Shown piece by piece: positions 1 through 10,900 of a stretch of 64,000 bases of DNA (within the stretch, counting starts at the first letter, position 1; the number at the start of each line of letters is the position of its first letter). Under the pieces are notes generated by a model. It was not told the origin of the DNA and ran no database searches. It saw only the letters and a list, made by a program, of their open reading frames with translations. The position numbers and the translations under genes were made by a program. Source of the DNA: Diprion similis (Eukaryota; Arthropoda; Insecta; Hymenoptera; Diprionidae); the NCBI RefSeq assembly GCF_021155765.1, contig NC_060108.1, positions 19,927,025-19,991,024 of the forward strand, in the 5' to 3' direction.

Positions 1-110
1 TAATCATAATTCGCATTCAACATTACACACACACACACATACACAAACGCGTTTTATGCACTATGTACACACACACATACACACACATTCACACCCCAAC
101 AGACGCCGCA
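1..110. repeat. Imperfect (CA)n microsatellite
   Basis: Interrupted runs of CA/ACAC and ACATAC fill the left edge of the window. The rest of 111-715 is AT-rich sequence downstream of the paired-box gene. I see nothing else in it beyond the poly(A) candidate. Confidence 0.8.
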
Positions 111-385
111 ATCGTTCTTCGTACAAATAATTATATTGCTCCGTTCCTATAATAGGTATACGGTGTTCACCGGTATTCTAACATAGATAATGTATATAGA
201 TTTAATCCTACGTATACACGTACATATAATACAGCTTGTCGAAATGTCCGCCACTGTCATTCGTCGTACCTAAGTAAGATGTTGTCGTAAATAGTCGACA
301 CGTGATATGATATACTTATTATTTTTTGCGAATAGAGAAAATTAAAATGTCTACCGTGTATACCGGAGTTGATTAAGGTACCTAA

Positions 386-391
386 TTTATT
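386..391 (-). terminator. Candidate poly(A) signal of the paired-box gene
   Basis: AATAAA on the minus strand, about 325 bases downstream of the stop codon at 716. It is the nearest canonical hexamer I noticed there. Cleavage at this point is an inference. Confidence 0.35.
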
Positions 392-715
392 ACGCAAACG
401 CCGGTAACTATAATACCAAAAGCTGCACTCGTTTGTCCACATGCATAAGCATCGCTGTATAACAACAGATTATGCAGTAACTGCAGTAAACGTCAGCGTG
501 TAACACTCCAAGTTATTGAACACAATAGTCCTGTCACTGATTTATACTTTCATCTTCTTATGTTCGCGTGTCAGAGCTTTTATCCGACCAACCAATGTTC
601 GTTGAAAAATCAATTCTAATACCTAATCCAGAACAGTCCATTTAGATATAATGTATGTAATAATTGCACATTCGTTATAACGGGTAGTAAGCTGATTTGG
701 TTATTATACTAAAAG

Positions 716-1466
716 CTAACTGCACGGGCTGGCCGGCTGACTTGTGTTCAATGGTTGCATCATAACTGCAGCTTGCAGTCCGCCCGAAGTCGTTGACGCG
801 GGATGATGATGATGGTGATGATGGTGGTAAAGTGTCGAGGCGTAATACTGCTGGTGGTGATGGTGGTGCTGATGAGGGTGGGTGTGATAATTATTCGATG
901 GCGAGTGATTATGATTGTTGTTGCTGTTACTGTTCTGATGTTGATGATTGCTGCTGCTGCTGATGTTGCTGATGTTGTTGTTGTTGCTGCTGTGGTTGTT
1001 GTTGTTGTTGTTGTTGTTACTGCTGCCGTTGTTGTCGATGTCGTTGTTGTTGTTGTTGTTGTTTGTGATGATGGTGGTGTTGTTGTTGTTGTTGTTGATG
1101 ATCACGCAGAGGGAAGACGGCGCCGAGGAATTTGGTATCGTTGGTACGCTGCTTGCCAGTATATCGTGAACCGTGTGAGGACTTGGCCACTGCAAGACTG
1201 TGTTTGACTGTTCACGCTGACCACCACCTGGCGTTGGGGTTGGGGGCGACGGGGGCATCTTGCTCGACGACTGGGGCGTCGTCAAGCCCACTGGAACGCA
1301 TCGGAACTGAATTGTAATTTACTTCCCCGATCTGTGTAAGACACGCTAGAGTCACTACGACTTGCATCGCGGGTCAACGAGTAGAGAGAGCAAGAGAGAT
1401 TTGAGAGAGAGAAAGATATAGACAGATAGATAGATAGATATTCGTTTAGAGAGGTGGATATTCGTT

Positions 1467-1520
<54 letters not shown>

Positions 1521-2770
1521 AGTAGATAAGACTATTTTAAGAGAAAAACGGACAGAGTGAGAAGAGCAGAAGAGTTAAAGGAATAATTAAGAATTTATTC
1601 ATAACAGGTGTAATCGCGTATCAATTGAAGTCGCGAGTCCGATGATAAAGATAAAAGAATTTCACTTTTGCCGATGTTGATTTTATGCATATCGTTAATT
1701 ATTTTAGCGAAGTATGTATTCTATGCGTTCACTATGGGTGCATAATTAGATCGGTCCTTGCAGGACAAATAAGAACATTTAATGAATATATCAGGAAACT
1801 GGAATTATATTTGTACAGTGTGAAATTGAGTCTATTACACATACTTATATACGCAGCGTAATTCATGTGATTTAATACCGATTATAGATCGTATGCTTGA
1901 TAATTATACGGTGTGTAAAGAATATCGTCGAGAAAATTGAATTCGACGTAAGAATTAGTGTTACGGAAAATGTGTATAAAGACGATATTCATTTGGCAAA
2001 CGAATTCAGCAACGAGAATTAGTGCAATCAGGCTATTATAGTAGAGCGGGGAAAGAAAACAATTTAAAAAATTAGACGTTGAAGAGTTAAAGACACGATC
2101 AGGGTTATATATGGGTACATAGACTCACCTTGATGATGATGATGATGCGTGGCCGCCGATGCCGTACTGTGATAAGCTGTCGGAGGATAAGGAACGGGGC
2201 AAAGTGCTGCTCCAGCTGCAGCCGCGGCTGCGTAAAGGTGGTGGTGATGGTGATGATGGTGGGCCGGATGGTGAGGATGATGCGGATGATGAGGGTGGTG
2301 AGGGTGGTGATGAATCGCGGTGGACGTCGCGGCGCCCACCTTGTTCCTGAGGATTCTAGATATGCTGGAAACTGAGGGAACGTTGTACTTGTCGCAGACA
2401 CCATCGGACAACAAACGGTCCCGGATTTCCCACGCGAAAATTCCCGGGTCCTTCAGCTTGAGCTGTTTTATATACTGGACGACCTTGGGGGTGGTGACTC
2501 GGGGTTTGCTTCCTCCGATGGCGCCTGGAAGGATGCTTCCAGTCTCGTGGTATCGCGCTAAAATCTTGCTAACGCAACCGTGGCTGACTCGAAGCTGTCG
2601 CGATATGTCGCATGGCCGAATACCAAGTTGCGCCAATTCGACGATCCTTAGTCTCACCGCGTTCGGCAATGGTCTTCCATTCACGAAGACGCCACCCAGT
2701 TGATTAACCTCTCCGTATTGCTGCTGCTGTTGGCCTCCACCTCCGACGCCGATTCCTCCACCGTTGCTAT
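716..2770 (-). CDS. Poxm: Pox meso / Pax1/9-type paired-box transcription factor (first exon not located)
   Basis: Sequence-specific nuclear DNA-binding protein; Pax1/9 proteins pattern mesoderm and its derivatives. Two exons are seen: 2770-2129 and 1290-716 (stop TAG 718-716). The acceptor before 2770 is a T-rich tract ending CAG, the donor after 2129 is GTGAGT, and the phase-1 junction agrees. Exon 2 encodes a complete paired domain, from [10 protein letters not shown] through the [20 protein letters not shown] helix region to SISRILRNK. It then runs into His/Pro repeats and an Ala run. Exon 3 carries an octapeptide-like motif, [12 protein letters not shown], which favours Pax1/9 over Pox neuro, followed by long Asn, Ser and His runs. 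No homeodomain is present, as expected for this subfamily. The visible part is about 405 residues. Exon 1 must end in phase 1 before an 'AT' start of exon 2. A weak candidate is 3571-3538 (ATG to GTAAGC), unproven. The exon 3 acceptor is pyrimidine-poor, so that boundary is less certain than the rest. Confidence 0.9.
1381..1517. repeat. (GA)n and (GATA)n microsatellite in the paired-box intron
   Basis: GAGA-rich sequence with a short GATA run (about 1424-1440) leads into a perfect (AG)n tract at about 1469-1517. It lies inside the 838-bp intron between paired-box exons 2 and 3 (1291-2128). Long GA tracts can bind GAGA factor in insects; here that is only a possibility. No additional coding exon was recognised in this intron. 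Confidence 0.85.
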
Positions 2771-5700
2771 CTGCGAAAAAATGTTATCTGTGATACGATT
2801 CTATAGATAATTAGGTGAATCGAGTTAACCGGGATGGTTGAAAGAACACGCGAAGCATCGACGAGAGGCATTAGGTACAGGACTGCAAACGGTCATCGTC
2901 AGCTTGTAACGAACGGGCAGTTTAAAATGGGTTCCACTAAATAAGCGGCGTGTCGAACTTGATTATGGGGTAGCCTTATGGCCTATTAAACCCTCGATAA
3001 ATTCTCCTTCTATTTGTTACTCTTGTTTCAAATATGGGCTCGACAGATCGTCTCAGTACCCAGATTCCGTGCACGGCTCGAGATGCGACGTACAAGACAT
3101 ATCGGTTTATGTAATCCCGGTAGCAAACGAGCTCTCGTACTCTGGTGGAGTTCGATTTCACACGCAACGAATTACTTGAAATTCTCACGACTTGGACGTG
3201 TGTTTTAAACTTTAGACGACACAAAAAAAGGCGAGTTTCAATTAGTGTAAGTAGATATTCATAATTCATGGTGCGTGGTACTTATGGGGCCAAACTGTTA
3301 TCATTCTATTGTGCAAGACAGGTTATACAGGCGTTTGCAGAAAAACTTTACTCGTATTTGGAATTGAACCGCGACGGCAATAATTCTTGCACTTGCAAAT
3401 ATATTAACTATGCAAAGCACTGTAGTGACAGGAATTAGACTGTACCAGAGTGCTATTTAGATACGCGACTGGCATAATAAAACAGTCGTGATATGCGAAG
3501 TCGGGTTTTTGTCTTGGTATTTCGATCTCGCGCTTACGATTGGAGATTGCGGAGAGTCTGTTCTGCCTCATTTACCGGGGCTGCTGCCTGCCGCAGCTTC
3601 AAGTCGCATAGTCGAGCTTGAAAGATCCGACGCGTGCTTTTCAAGATGCCGTGCAATTGCTTACCATGCTTTAAACGCATTCCATAATGAAATAACTAAG
3701 GGTTTTTACACAATATATAAACGCCACGCCATTCGTGTATACGTTTAAATAATCCTCTACGATTAATTTTACCACATAACTTTCGACAAATATTACACTA
3801 CGTAAGTACCAACTATGCTGTTGCAATGTCATATGAATTGCGCTTGACAAAAGGGTAAAGTGGTAACATGAATTTCTGAGCATCTTGTGACCACATAGTT
3901 ACAGAGAAAATGGCTCCCATTATGGAAAGGAATGGCGAAATTTTCACTCCTTAATCAATTTACCAATTACTCGATATTCCTGATATATTTATAATCCATT
4001 TCGCTTACGTTCGGAACACGAGTTTCAGGATAAAAGCATTTGGGGACTCTTGTAGGTATAAAGCGTTTCCTGGAAATGAGAGAATCTAGAAGATCTTGAC
4101 GAAACGACATAGGTAGATATCTATGTAGGCACGCGCCCCTCCGGGTTTTCCGAAGGGTAGGTATATCGTCTAATGAGATGCATGCATCGTTCGGTCTGTC
4201 CGCGTCGTGGTGGGTTAACACTCGAGTTAACAGTCTGCCCTTAAGTAACCCTTAATTAGCAAACTCCTTGCCCTGGCAATTGCCCCCAGAGTTGAATTCC
4301 AGGGCTGGGGATGCCGGGCGCGGTGCACCGGGTTTCGAATCTCCTATACATAAGGACGACGTCTGACGACGCTGACGATGAGCTGGCTAGACGTTATACC
4401 TCGATGCTCGCAACCCCAATGCAACGCTTTGCCGCTACGCGAGTAGATCTATTATAGCTGCAGTCTCTCAGCTCCTACCCGCCGACGCAGGGTCAGAGGC
4501 TATCTTTAACTTTGACCGCGCCGACCACGTTTGTCGGATTTTCGAAAACCAGGATCCTGCACACGAGTCGAGCTATTTTCACCAGCTCGTCATGGAACTC
4601 GTTCTCTGCATGTCACACTTCAAATTTTGACCATTCGTGGATGTAGATCGTAAATATATGGATTCCTTGATCGCGTGCAGATTCTGATCGATATACCTAC
4701 TTATACGTCTGCGAAGAGTCAAGAAGAAGAAAAAGAAGAAGCTGTGCTTTCGTGAAGTCACAGCAGTCTCTTCACTCCGATTCGACTACTCGTCGGTGAT
4801 ACTTGAGTCGGGTGTTCGTCACCCTTAATTAAATTCTCCTTCTTGGAACGATATAAATCTGTACAGCAGTGAGTAAAATGATACCGCGGAGGATGATCAT
4901 CGACCCACTATTTCTGTGTATCGTCACACTCTTTGAAGATATAACCCCGGCTTTCTTTCTAAAACTCGAAACTTGGCTTTTAGAAAAAAAGTAGCTAGCT
5001 GCACTAATTGTGGAGGAGAAATGTACCTAATTAGTTGCTGCTTGTCCTTTCTTTTTTTACCGCCTTACTGATCCACGAGCTGCTTCAGAGCAGAGCTTTG
5101 GACCCTTGATCAACGGGTAAACCTCAACACCTATATACATTGCTTGCACTGACTTTCTTTCCTCGCATCCTATGTCGTCAATCACTCCGTGTATTAATTT
5201 TCTGAGTAGTTTCTTTCAGTTTACGTGATCGTTGTAAGTTATTTCGAGTTTGCATCATTTCAAATTCAGCTGATCGTTTTTCTACGCTGTAAAATGTGAC
5301 AGAGAATTGGATCTCGATACCAAAAACGTAATTCAGATTAATTTTTCGTCCATCAAAAGTACTCGAATGGCAGGTGAAAGACCAGAACTTATATTCTTGT
5401 TCGGATTTTATTCACTGGAAAGCTTCTTGTCACGAAAGTTTGGCGAAAGGGTTGGAAATTAACGCGTCAACGCGTTTCAGTGACAACCTAGACAAGGTAG
5501 ATCAAAAATTGGCGCCAGCTCAAGCTCATTTCGCGAACTATTCAACGCCTTTGGCATTTAATTTACTGTACAGGATGAAATTAATCTAGATGAGAAGCAA
5601 GGGTGAATCTGCTCATTCGAAATACCTCGGCTAGTTTTCAGGTCCGGTAACGTCTGCACACAAATTGTACCTATATAACTGACGCATTCTTGATTTGTTC

Positions 5701-7400
5701 GTTCGAAAATATAAATCAAAAATATTCAATGAATTCAACAATACCGGAAAATCGTCCGCGTAAAATTTAATCCTTTGGGGATACTTATTAATCATAAGTG
5801 AATAGTTTTTTTTTGTTGACAAAAATATTAAATCTGCAATTGTTATAAGCAATTAAATTGTGAAAAATTCTGAATACGGATTCGTGATCAGCGACTCAAA
5901 AAACCACCCTGTATCAAATTTCATCGAAATCTGTTGGGCAGATTTAATTTTTCCCTGAAAGGTTTAATTCAGCTTGTGTTTTGCGGTATACAATTGGACA
6001 TTTTCTTTTTTAAATTTATTTCTTTTCCATTCTGTCACCAATAACCCGAAAGCTATAGTATATTCCCTCGTGATATTTTCACCCTGTTTTATTTTTATTC
6101 TCTACATCTTTTCGTTTTCTTCTACTTTCTGAACGCAATAAATCCGAGCGGAGGGCGAGTCGGCGTTGGAGACTGAACGGTGCAGTCTCAAATAATTCTC
6201 GGAAGAGTTTCGACGCCGACGGAGACGCGTTTTTGCCAACGTTATACGTCTCTCACTCTCTCTCTCTCCCTAGCTCCGTTTACCCCTCATTTCATCGCCA
6301 TTTTTTTTCAATCCTTTTTCACTCGGCAATGGTGCAGGTTGTGCGCATACTCGTGCAACGGTGTTGGAACGCATTTGCCTCGAATGCTTTCTCGAGAAAC
6401 GAGCAGTCGACGCTTGCATTCGTGTGTGGATACAGGATTGTAACGAATTACACGAGCTTACGCGCACGTTACCATTTATCACATGTCTTACACCATGCAT
6501 GCGTGTATTATCCATATATTTAGGTATCTACACATGTGCAGTACGAACTCGCGAATCGAGCGCAACGAGATTTGCTCCCCTTGATAAATAAGGCTGGACA
6601 GTGCTCGAGATGCTCAAATGATCATAACTTAAGCCTTAGACTTTGCCTTAATTAAGCCTTAGTCCAATTTTCGACGGCTATTAGCTGTGCATTTCTCTTC
6701 TTTTAAAATTCACCTAAGTTGAGTAAGAAAATTACTATAGGGATCGCGTAATCGGATGAGCGGGTATTGAGTCTTAACAATCTCGATCGATTTTTATTCA
6801 TACACAAGTTGTATGCGCATCGTTGCACTTTTATTATTGCTAAGTTGATCACTGAAATATAAGATAACTTTTGAAACGAGAAGTTCAATTCAATGCAAGC
6901 AACTATTTTCGTAGTTACCATTGATAATCAGAACTGTATAAATAAAACCAGGCTCAGAATATACAGAGATTAAATAACATTTTCTTTATATCGGTCCGAG
7001 GAAGGATTCTGAAAACAGGTTGATCGGATCATCTCAAATCGTTCCACACATAAAAATTCTATTCTCGACGAAAGAATCCAACCGGATTGGAAGAGGAATT
7101 GACAGAATAAAAAACGATATTCAAAGTACAAGAAATCCGGGGTTAAAAATTGTAATCGTTTCTTGGTAGGAGGGTTCCGCAGTACAATATATATGAGGGA
7201 CGAGAGGAATATAATAGGTGTTGCGGTTAAAACTCGTAGGGTAAGCGAACGAGGTGATAAGCAAACAAGTAAACACAGAGTAAATAGAGTTGGATTGCTC
7301 TGTTCCGCGGTAAGAGAGAGCACACAGAACGGGGTGTAGAACGCACACGCCGATGGACAAACAGGTTCGCGGGGGCGCGATGCGCACGCGTAAAAAGGTA
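2771..7400. other. Gene-free stretch upstream of the paired-box gene
   Basis: No protein gene was recognised. This is the 5' side of the minus-strand paired-box gene, so its first exon and regulatory sequence probably lie here or further right. A somewhat GC-richer block at about 4240-4560 contains GTTAAC inverted pairs and could be an enhancer, but nothing in the sequence proves it. The short open frames present show no family resemblance. Confidence 0.4.
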
Positions 7401-7481
7401 GGTATTACAGATACCTACGCACCGACGTCGACGTCGACGTCACGCATACTGCACCAAGGTATACGCAAGAATACACGTATG

Positions 7482-7524
7482 CCTATATACCTATATACCT
7501 ATATACCTATATACCTATATACCT
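7482..7524. repeat. Tandem octamer array (CTATATAC)n
   Basis: About five perfect copies of the 8-base unit CTATATAC lie head to tail. Just upstream, at about 7426-7442, is a short GACGTC repeat. Confidence 0.9.
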
Positions 7525-7609
7525 TAATACACGCAGGAACTTGGGCGCGTTCACATGTAATATTATTAGAGTTTTTCCCGCAAGGAGTGATGAATGGCCG
7601 AGATCAAAG

Positions 7610-7900
7610 AGGCCGACACGTGTAGTCGGTTTACACGCGTGTAGTACATATGTTTAACCACGGCTAACACGCAGCTCGGCACCGAGCTTTCGACGGCCGG
7701 CGTCGCGACGCGACGCCTGAAGGCTGCAGCCGACGAGCGAAGACGTCCTAACTTCGTCGTCCTGCGGATCGAGCCTCGCAGGGTTCGTCGAGACTTTATA
7801 CCGCGAGGCTCGGGGAGGTTCTTGCGGAGGGTTCCCGAGGGTTCGAGGAGGCGGGACTCCGTCACGTGATGGATGTCAGTTTCACCGGCGTTGAACAAGC
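7610..7900. other. Palindrome-rich GC island
   Basis: This block is clearly more GC- and CpG-rich than its surroundings. It contains a perfect 12-base palindrome, TACACGCGTGTA (7632-7643). It also has a 16-base near-palindrome with 7-base arms AGCTCGG/CCGAGCT (7673-7688), and a hairpin with 10-base perfect arms, CGAGCCTCGC (7770-7779) and its complement (7803-7812). A TCACGTGA E-box lies near 7861. A minus-strand open frame spans 7898-7566 but resembles no family I know. A promoter, enhancer or 5' exon is possible. Confidence 0.45.
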
Positions 7901-7949
7901 ACCGCGTGCGGCTTTATTTAGGATCGGGGAACTGAGAATGGGACAAGAT

Positions 7950-7988
7950 TTCTTCTCTTCTCTTCTCTTCTCTTCTCTTCTCTTCTCT
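7950..7988. repeat. (TTCTC)n pentanucleotide microsatellite
   Basis: Seven or so perfect copies of the pentamer TTCTC follow directly on the GC island. The purine/pyrimidine strand asymmetry is complete through the tract. Confidence 0.9.
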
Positions 7989-10900
7989 CGTGACGCGTCT
8001 ACGCATCGTGTATAATATATACATATCCACACACATGTATATAATGTGCATGTATTTTATGGCGCGTGTAATACTTTTATGCGTTATACGTATACAACAC
8101 AACACCTGTTGGAAAGGATATATGTTGTATAATTAACAAACGAACGCAATTTGTTCGCTTATTCTCAATGTTTATTTAACGTACATTACGTCGGACGTGG
8201 CGAACTACTATATTGCAAAGTCGATGTCTGCGCATCGTATTGCTGCTCCGCCATAATTCAATCTCCATGAATGTTGCACGATTTCAAGACGCTTTCAACT
8301 GTAGATATAATAATAAATTAGATCGTACGTATTCTCGGCTTGCTTCCAAAATATTTCGTACTAACATTATTTTAATTTCAAATTTTTCCATCCCATTCGC
8401 GTATACCTGCGTATTAGCAAACTTTCGCACAAGACCGCACAACACGTTGGTTGGTATAATAATCTTCATACAACTCCAGCATGTTTTATGTATTTTCTGT
8501 GCGTATTTTCCGGACACTAATTAACTGTTTCTATGACGCTCGAGTGAGTCTGCGAATGCGCATGCGTGGAGTATTGGAAAGATCACTTTTAACTCCTAGG
8601 ACTTTAAAATGGTATTTTTTGTACCGCGCGCATGCGCTGCCGCGAGCAAATCTGACGTTACGCAATCCTAACCTCAATTTATATATCATGTACTGGCGAT
8701 GATTCTGGGATGAGGCTACCATGTTTGTCAACTATGTTACCTATAAGCCGGTCTAATAATCCCGTAGGATGATTTACAGACTACCTGCACAGGTCGCCAA
8801 GACGAGTGGTTGTGCGGCAGTTAACCGCTGCAAGCTCCCTCCTTCCTTTCTGTGTCCACACAGATGCATGAAAAAGCGGTTGCCCAAGTTAACCAAGTTA
8901 ACCAGCTCGAGGAGACCCAAACCTCGAGAACTAATGGTAGCGTAGTACATAAATCCTGAGGTGCTGTTGATAGGTTGAATCTCAACGCTCAACGCTGGCA
9001 GCGACGTCTTTGATCTGCTGCATAGATATTAATTAAAACTAAAATAAATTAGACCCCTTTAAACACCGGGTTTTTTTACTCGATATTATCTATATTTGCT
9101 TTCTTCTGCTTCTCTGATATACCTTCTGCATCGTGCGGGCATCCGATATATAACATAAATTCTAGGTATGATATTGTAAATTAACGAATTCCATCCCAGA
9201 TTTGTATCTAAGATATATATATAACTGCACACATGATTCATTGTTGCTTATAATATACGACGTTGTCATCAACGACATATATATTGTTCTGCACTGTTTA
9301 TAATACCTCGTACTGTGATGCTGGACAACTTATAATAGAATATAATCCAGATGACCTGCATATTGAAAGTACGGTACCTAATCAATCGGATCTAGAACTG
9401 CGATCAGTACCGATCGTCGATGTAGGTAGATGAACATGGTCGACAAAAGAATAAGTAATAGCTACAAATAACAGTTATAATAATAATAATAATCATAACA
9501 ACAACAGTTACAAGGAAAATGCATTTTATGCATTTGAAAAAAATATTTAATACCCATAAGAATTGGCCGGTACAGATTTTATTAGCGCGGCGTGATCGCT
9601 TCGGAACCCCGATGCAATATCGGTATACATATATTAATCTGCAGTGTGTAAGTATAATATAATTATAAAGCAGAGGCAGGATTGTTGCCATCTTTAATTA
9701 TTGAGTTGCGAATTAAAATATACTTTGTCACTTTCAATTCTTTTGTCAAATTAAACAAAGACTACGATACGTTGTATGCTTTATTTGCATTATATATTTC
9801 ACGGTAAACATAATAAGAATGATGTGTAGATACTATAACAAATTGAAGGACACCCCGTATATAGGTGTAATGTATTGTACAGGTAGTGTGACTGCGGCGG
9901 TCGTAATGGATTCGCAATCGTCACGGTTAGATGCAAAAGTCGAGAGCCGTAATACTTATAACAGTGGGATGAATTTTTTTCATTGACTCTGATCGGTTTC
10001 GTTTTCTTTCTACAGTGCGCTACAAGGCGCTACCTTGTGCATGCGACAATATAAAATTTACGACCGTAACTCGACATATTCGATTATCGGCCAGGTTCTA
10101 ACATATATACTATATGTATGTATATACAAGATGATTATCGGCTCTGCATATGTTATACTAACAATAAGATCTTATTTTAATCATGTATAACATTTGCGTT
10201 GCAGGTATGATCAATTTGTGTATATCTATAGAAATTGCACGTGAAAAATTGTGGAAATCGATAATCACGAATCGTCATATAATTAGACGAACTGTTATTC
10301 CTTTATGTATAATAAATTGTCACAGTTTACACGTATGTCATGTTCAATGTATTTTTCTTTTTGACCGGATTAATTCACGCGTGCTAAAGAATTACACGTG
10401 GAGTGAAATTATCGTGGAAGGCACTGCTGTAGTTACGGAAATACGAAATTTCATCGTGAACGTGCACTTGTTTGATTTATATATTATTATTTACACAGAA
10501 TGAAAACAAAATCGAACTTTGAACCCATAACCAGATTCCTTAAAGAATAGGTCAGCAAAAATGATATGTACGAATAATTATACATATATCATACTGATTA
10601 CATACGCCGTGAATGTGTATTCATTTAGTAACGATATGCATATTATAAAGTGCAAGTTCAATTATTTGGACGATTATCTGAGTACACTTTTACCCACTAA
10701 TTATTAGTACATCAGTTACAACAGTGCGGACATACTTAGGCCGGAACAATCGATAATATGATGTCAGTGATATAGTTTATCTACGTGTATAATATTATAA
10801 ATTTCGAAGTAGGTAGATCATGCGGATATGATTTAGTAACATTCTATAAATTCTAATCATTCGTCCGCGTCACCAGGCCTCAAATAATTCCCTGTGATCA

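Noticed and set aside
803-1207. Plus-strand open frame encoding long Val/Leu/Met runs
   Set aside because: It is the antisense of the Asn/His-coding triplets of the paired-box exon and has no coding character of its own.
2129-2770. Pox neuro or another Pax class instead of Pox meso
   Set aside because: The paired domain has the Pax1/9-type sequence and the next exon carries the [12 protein letters not shown] octapeptide-like motif, which fits Pox meso.
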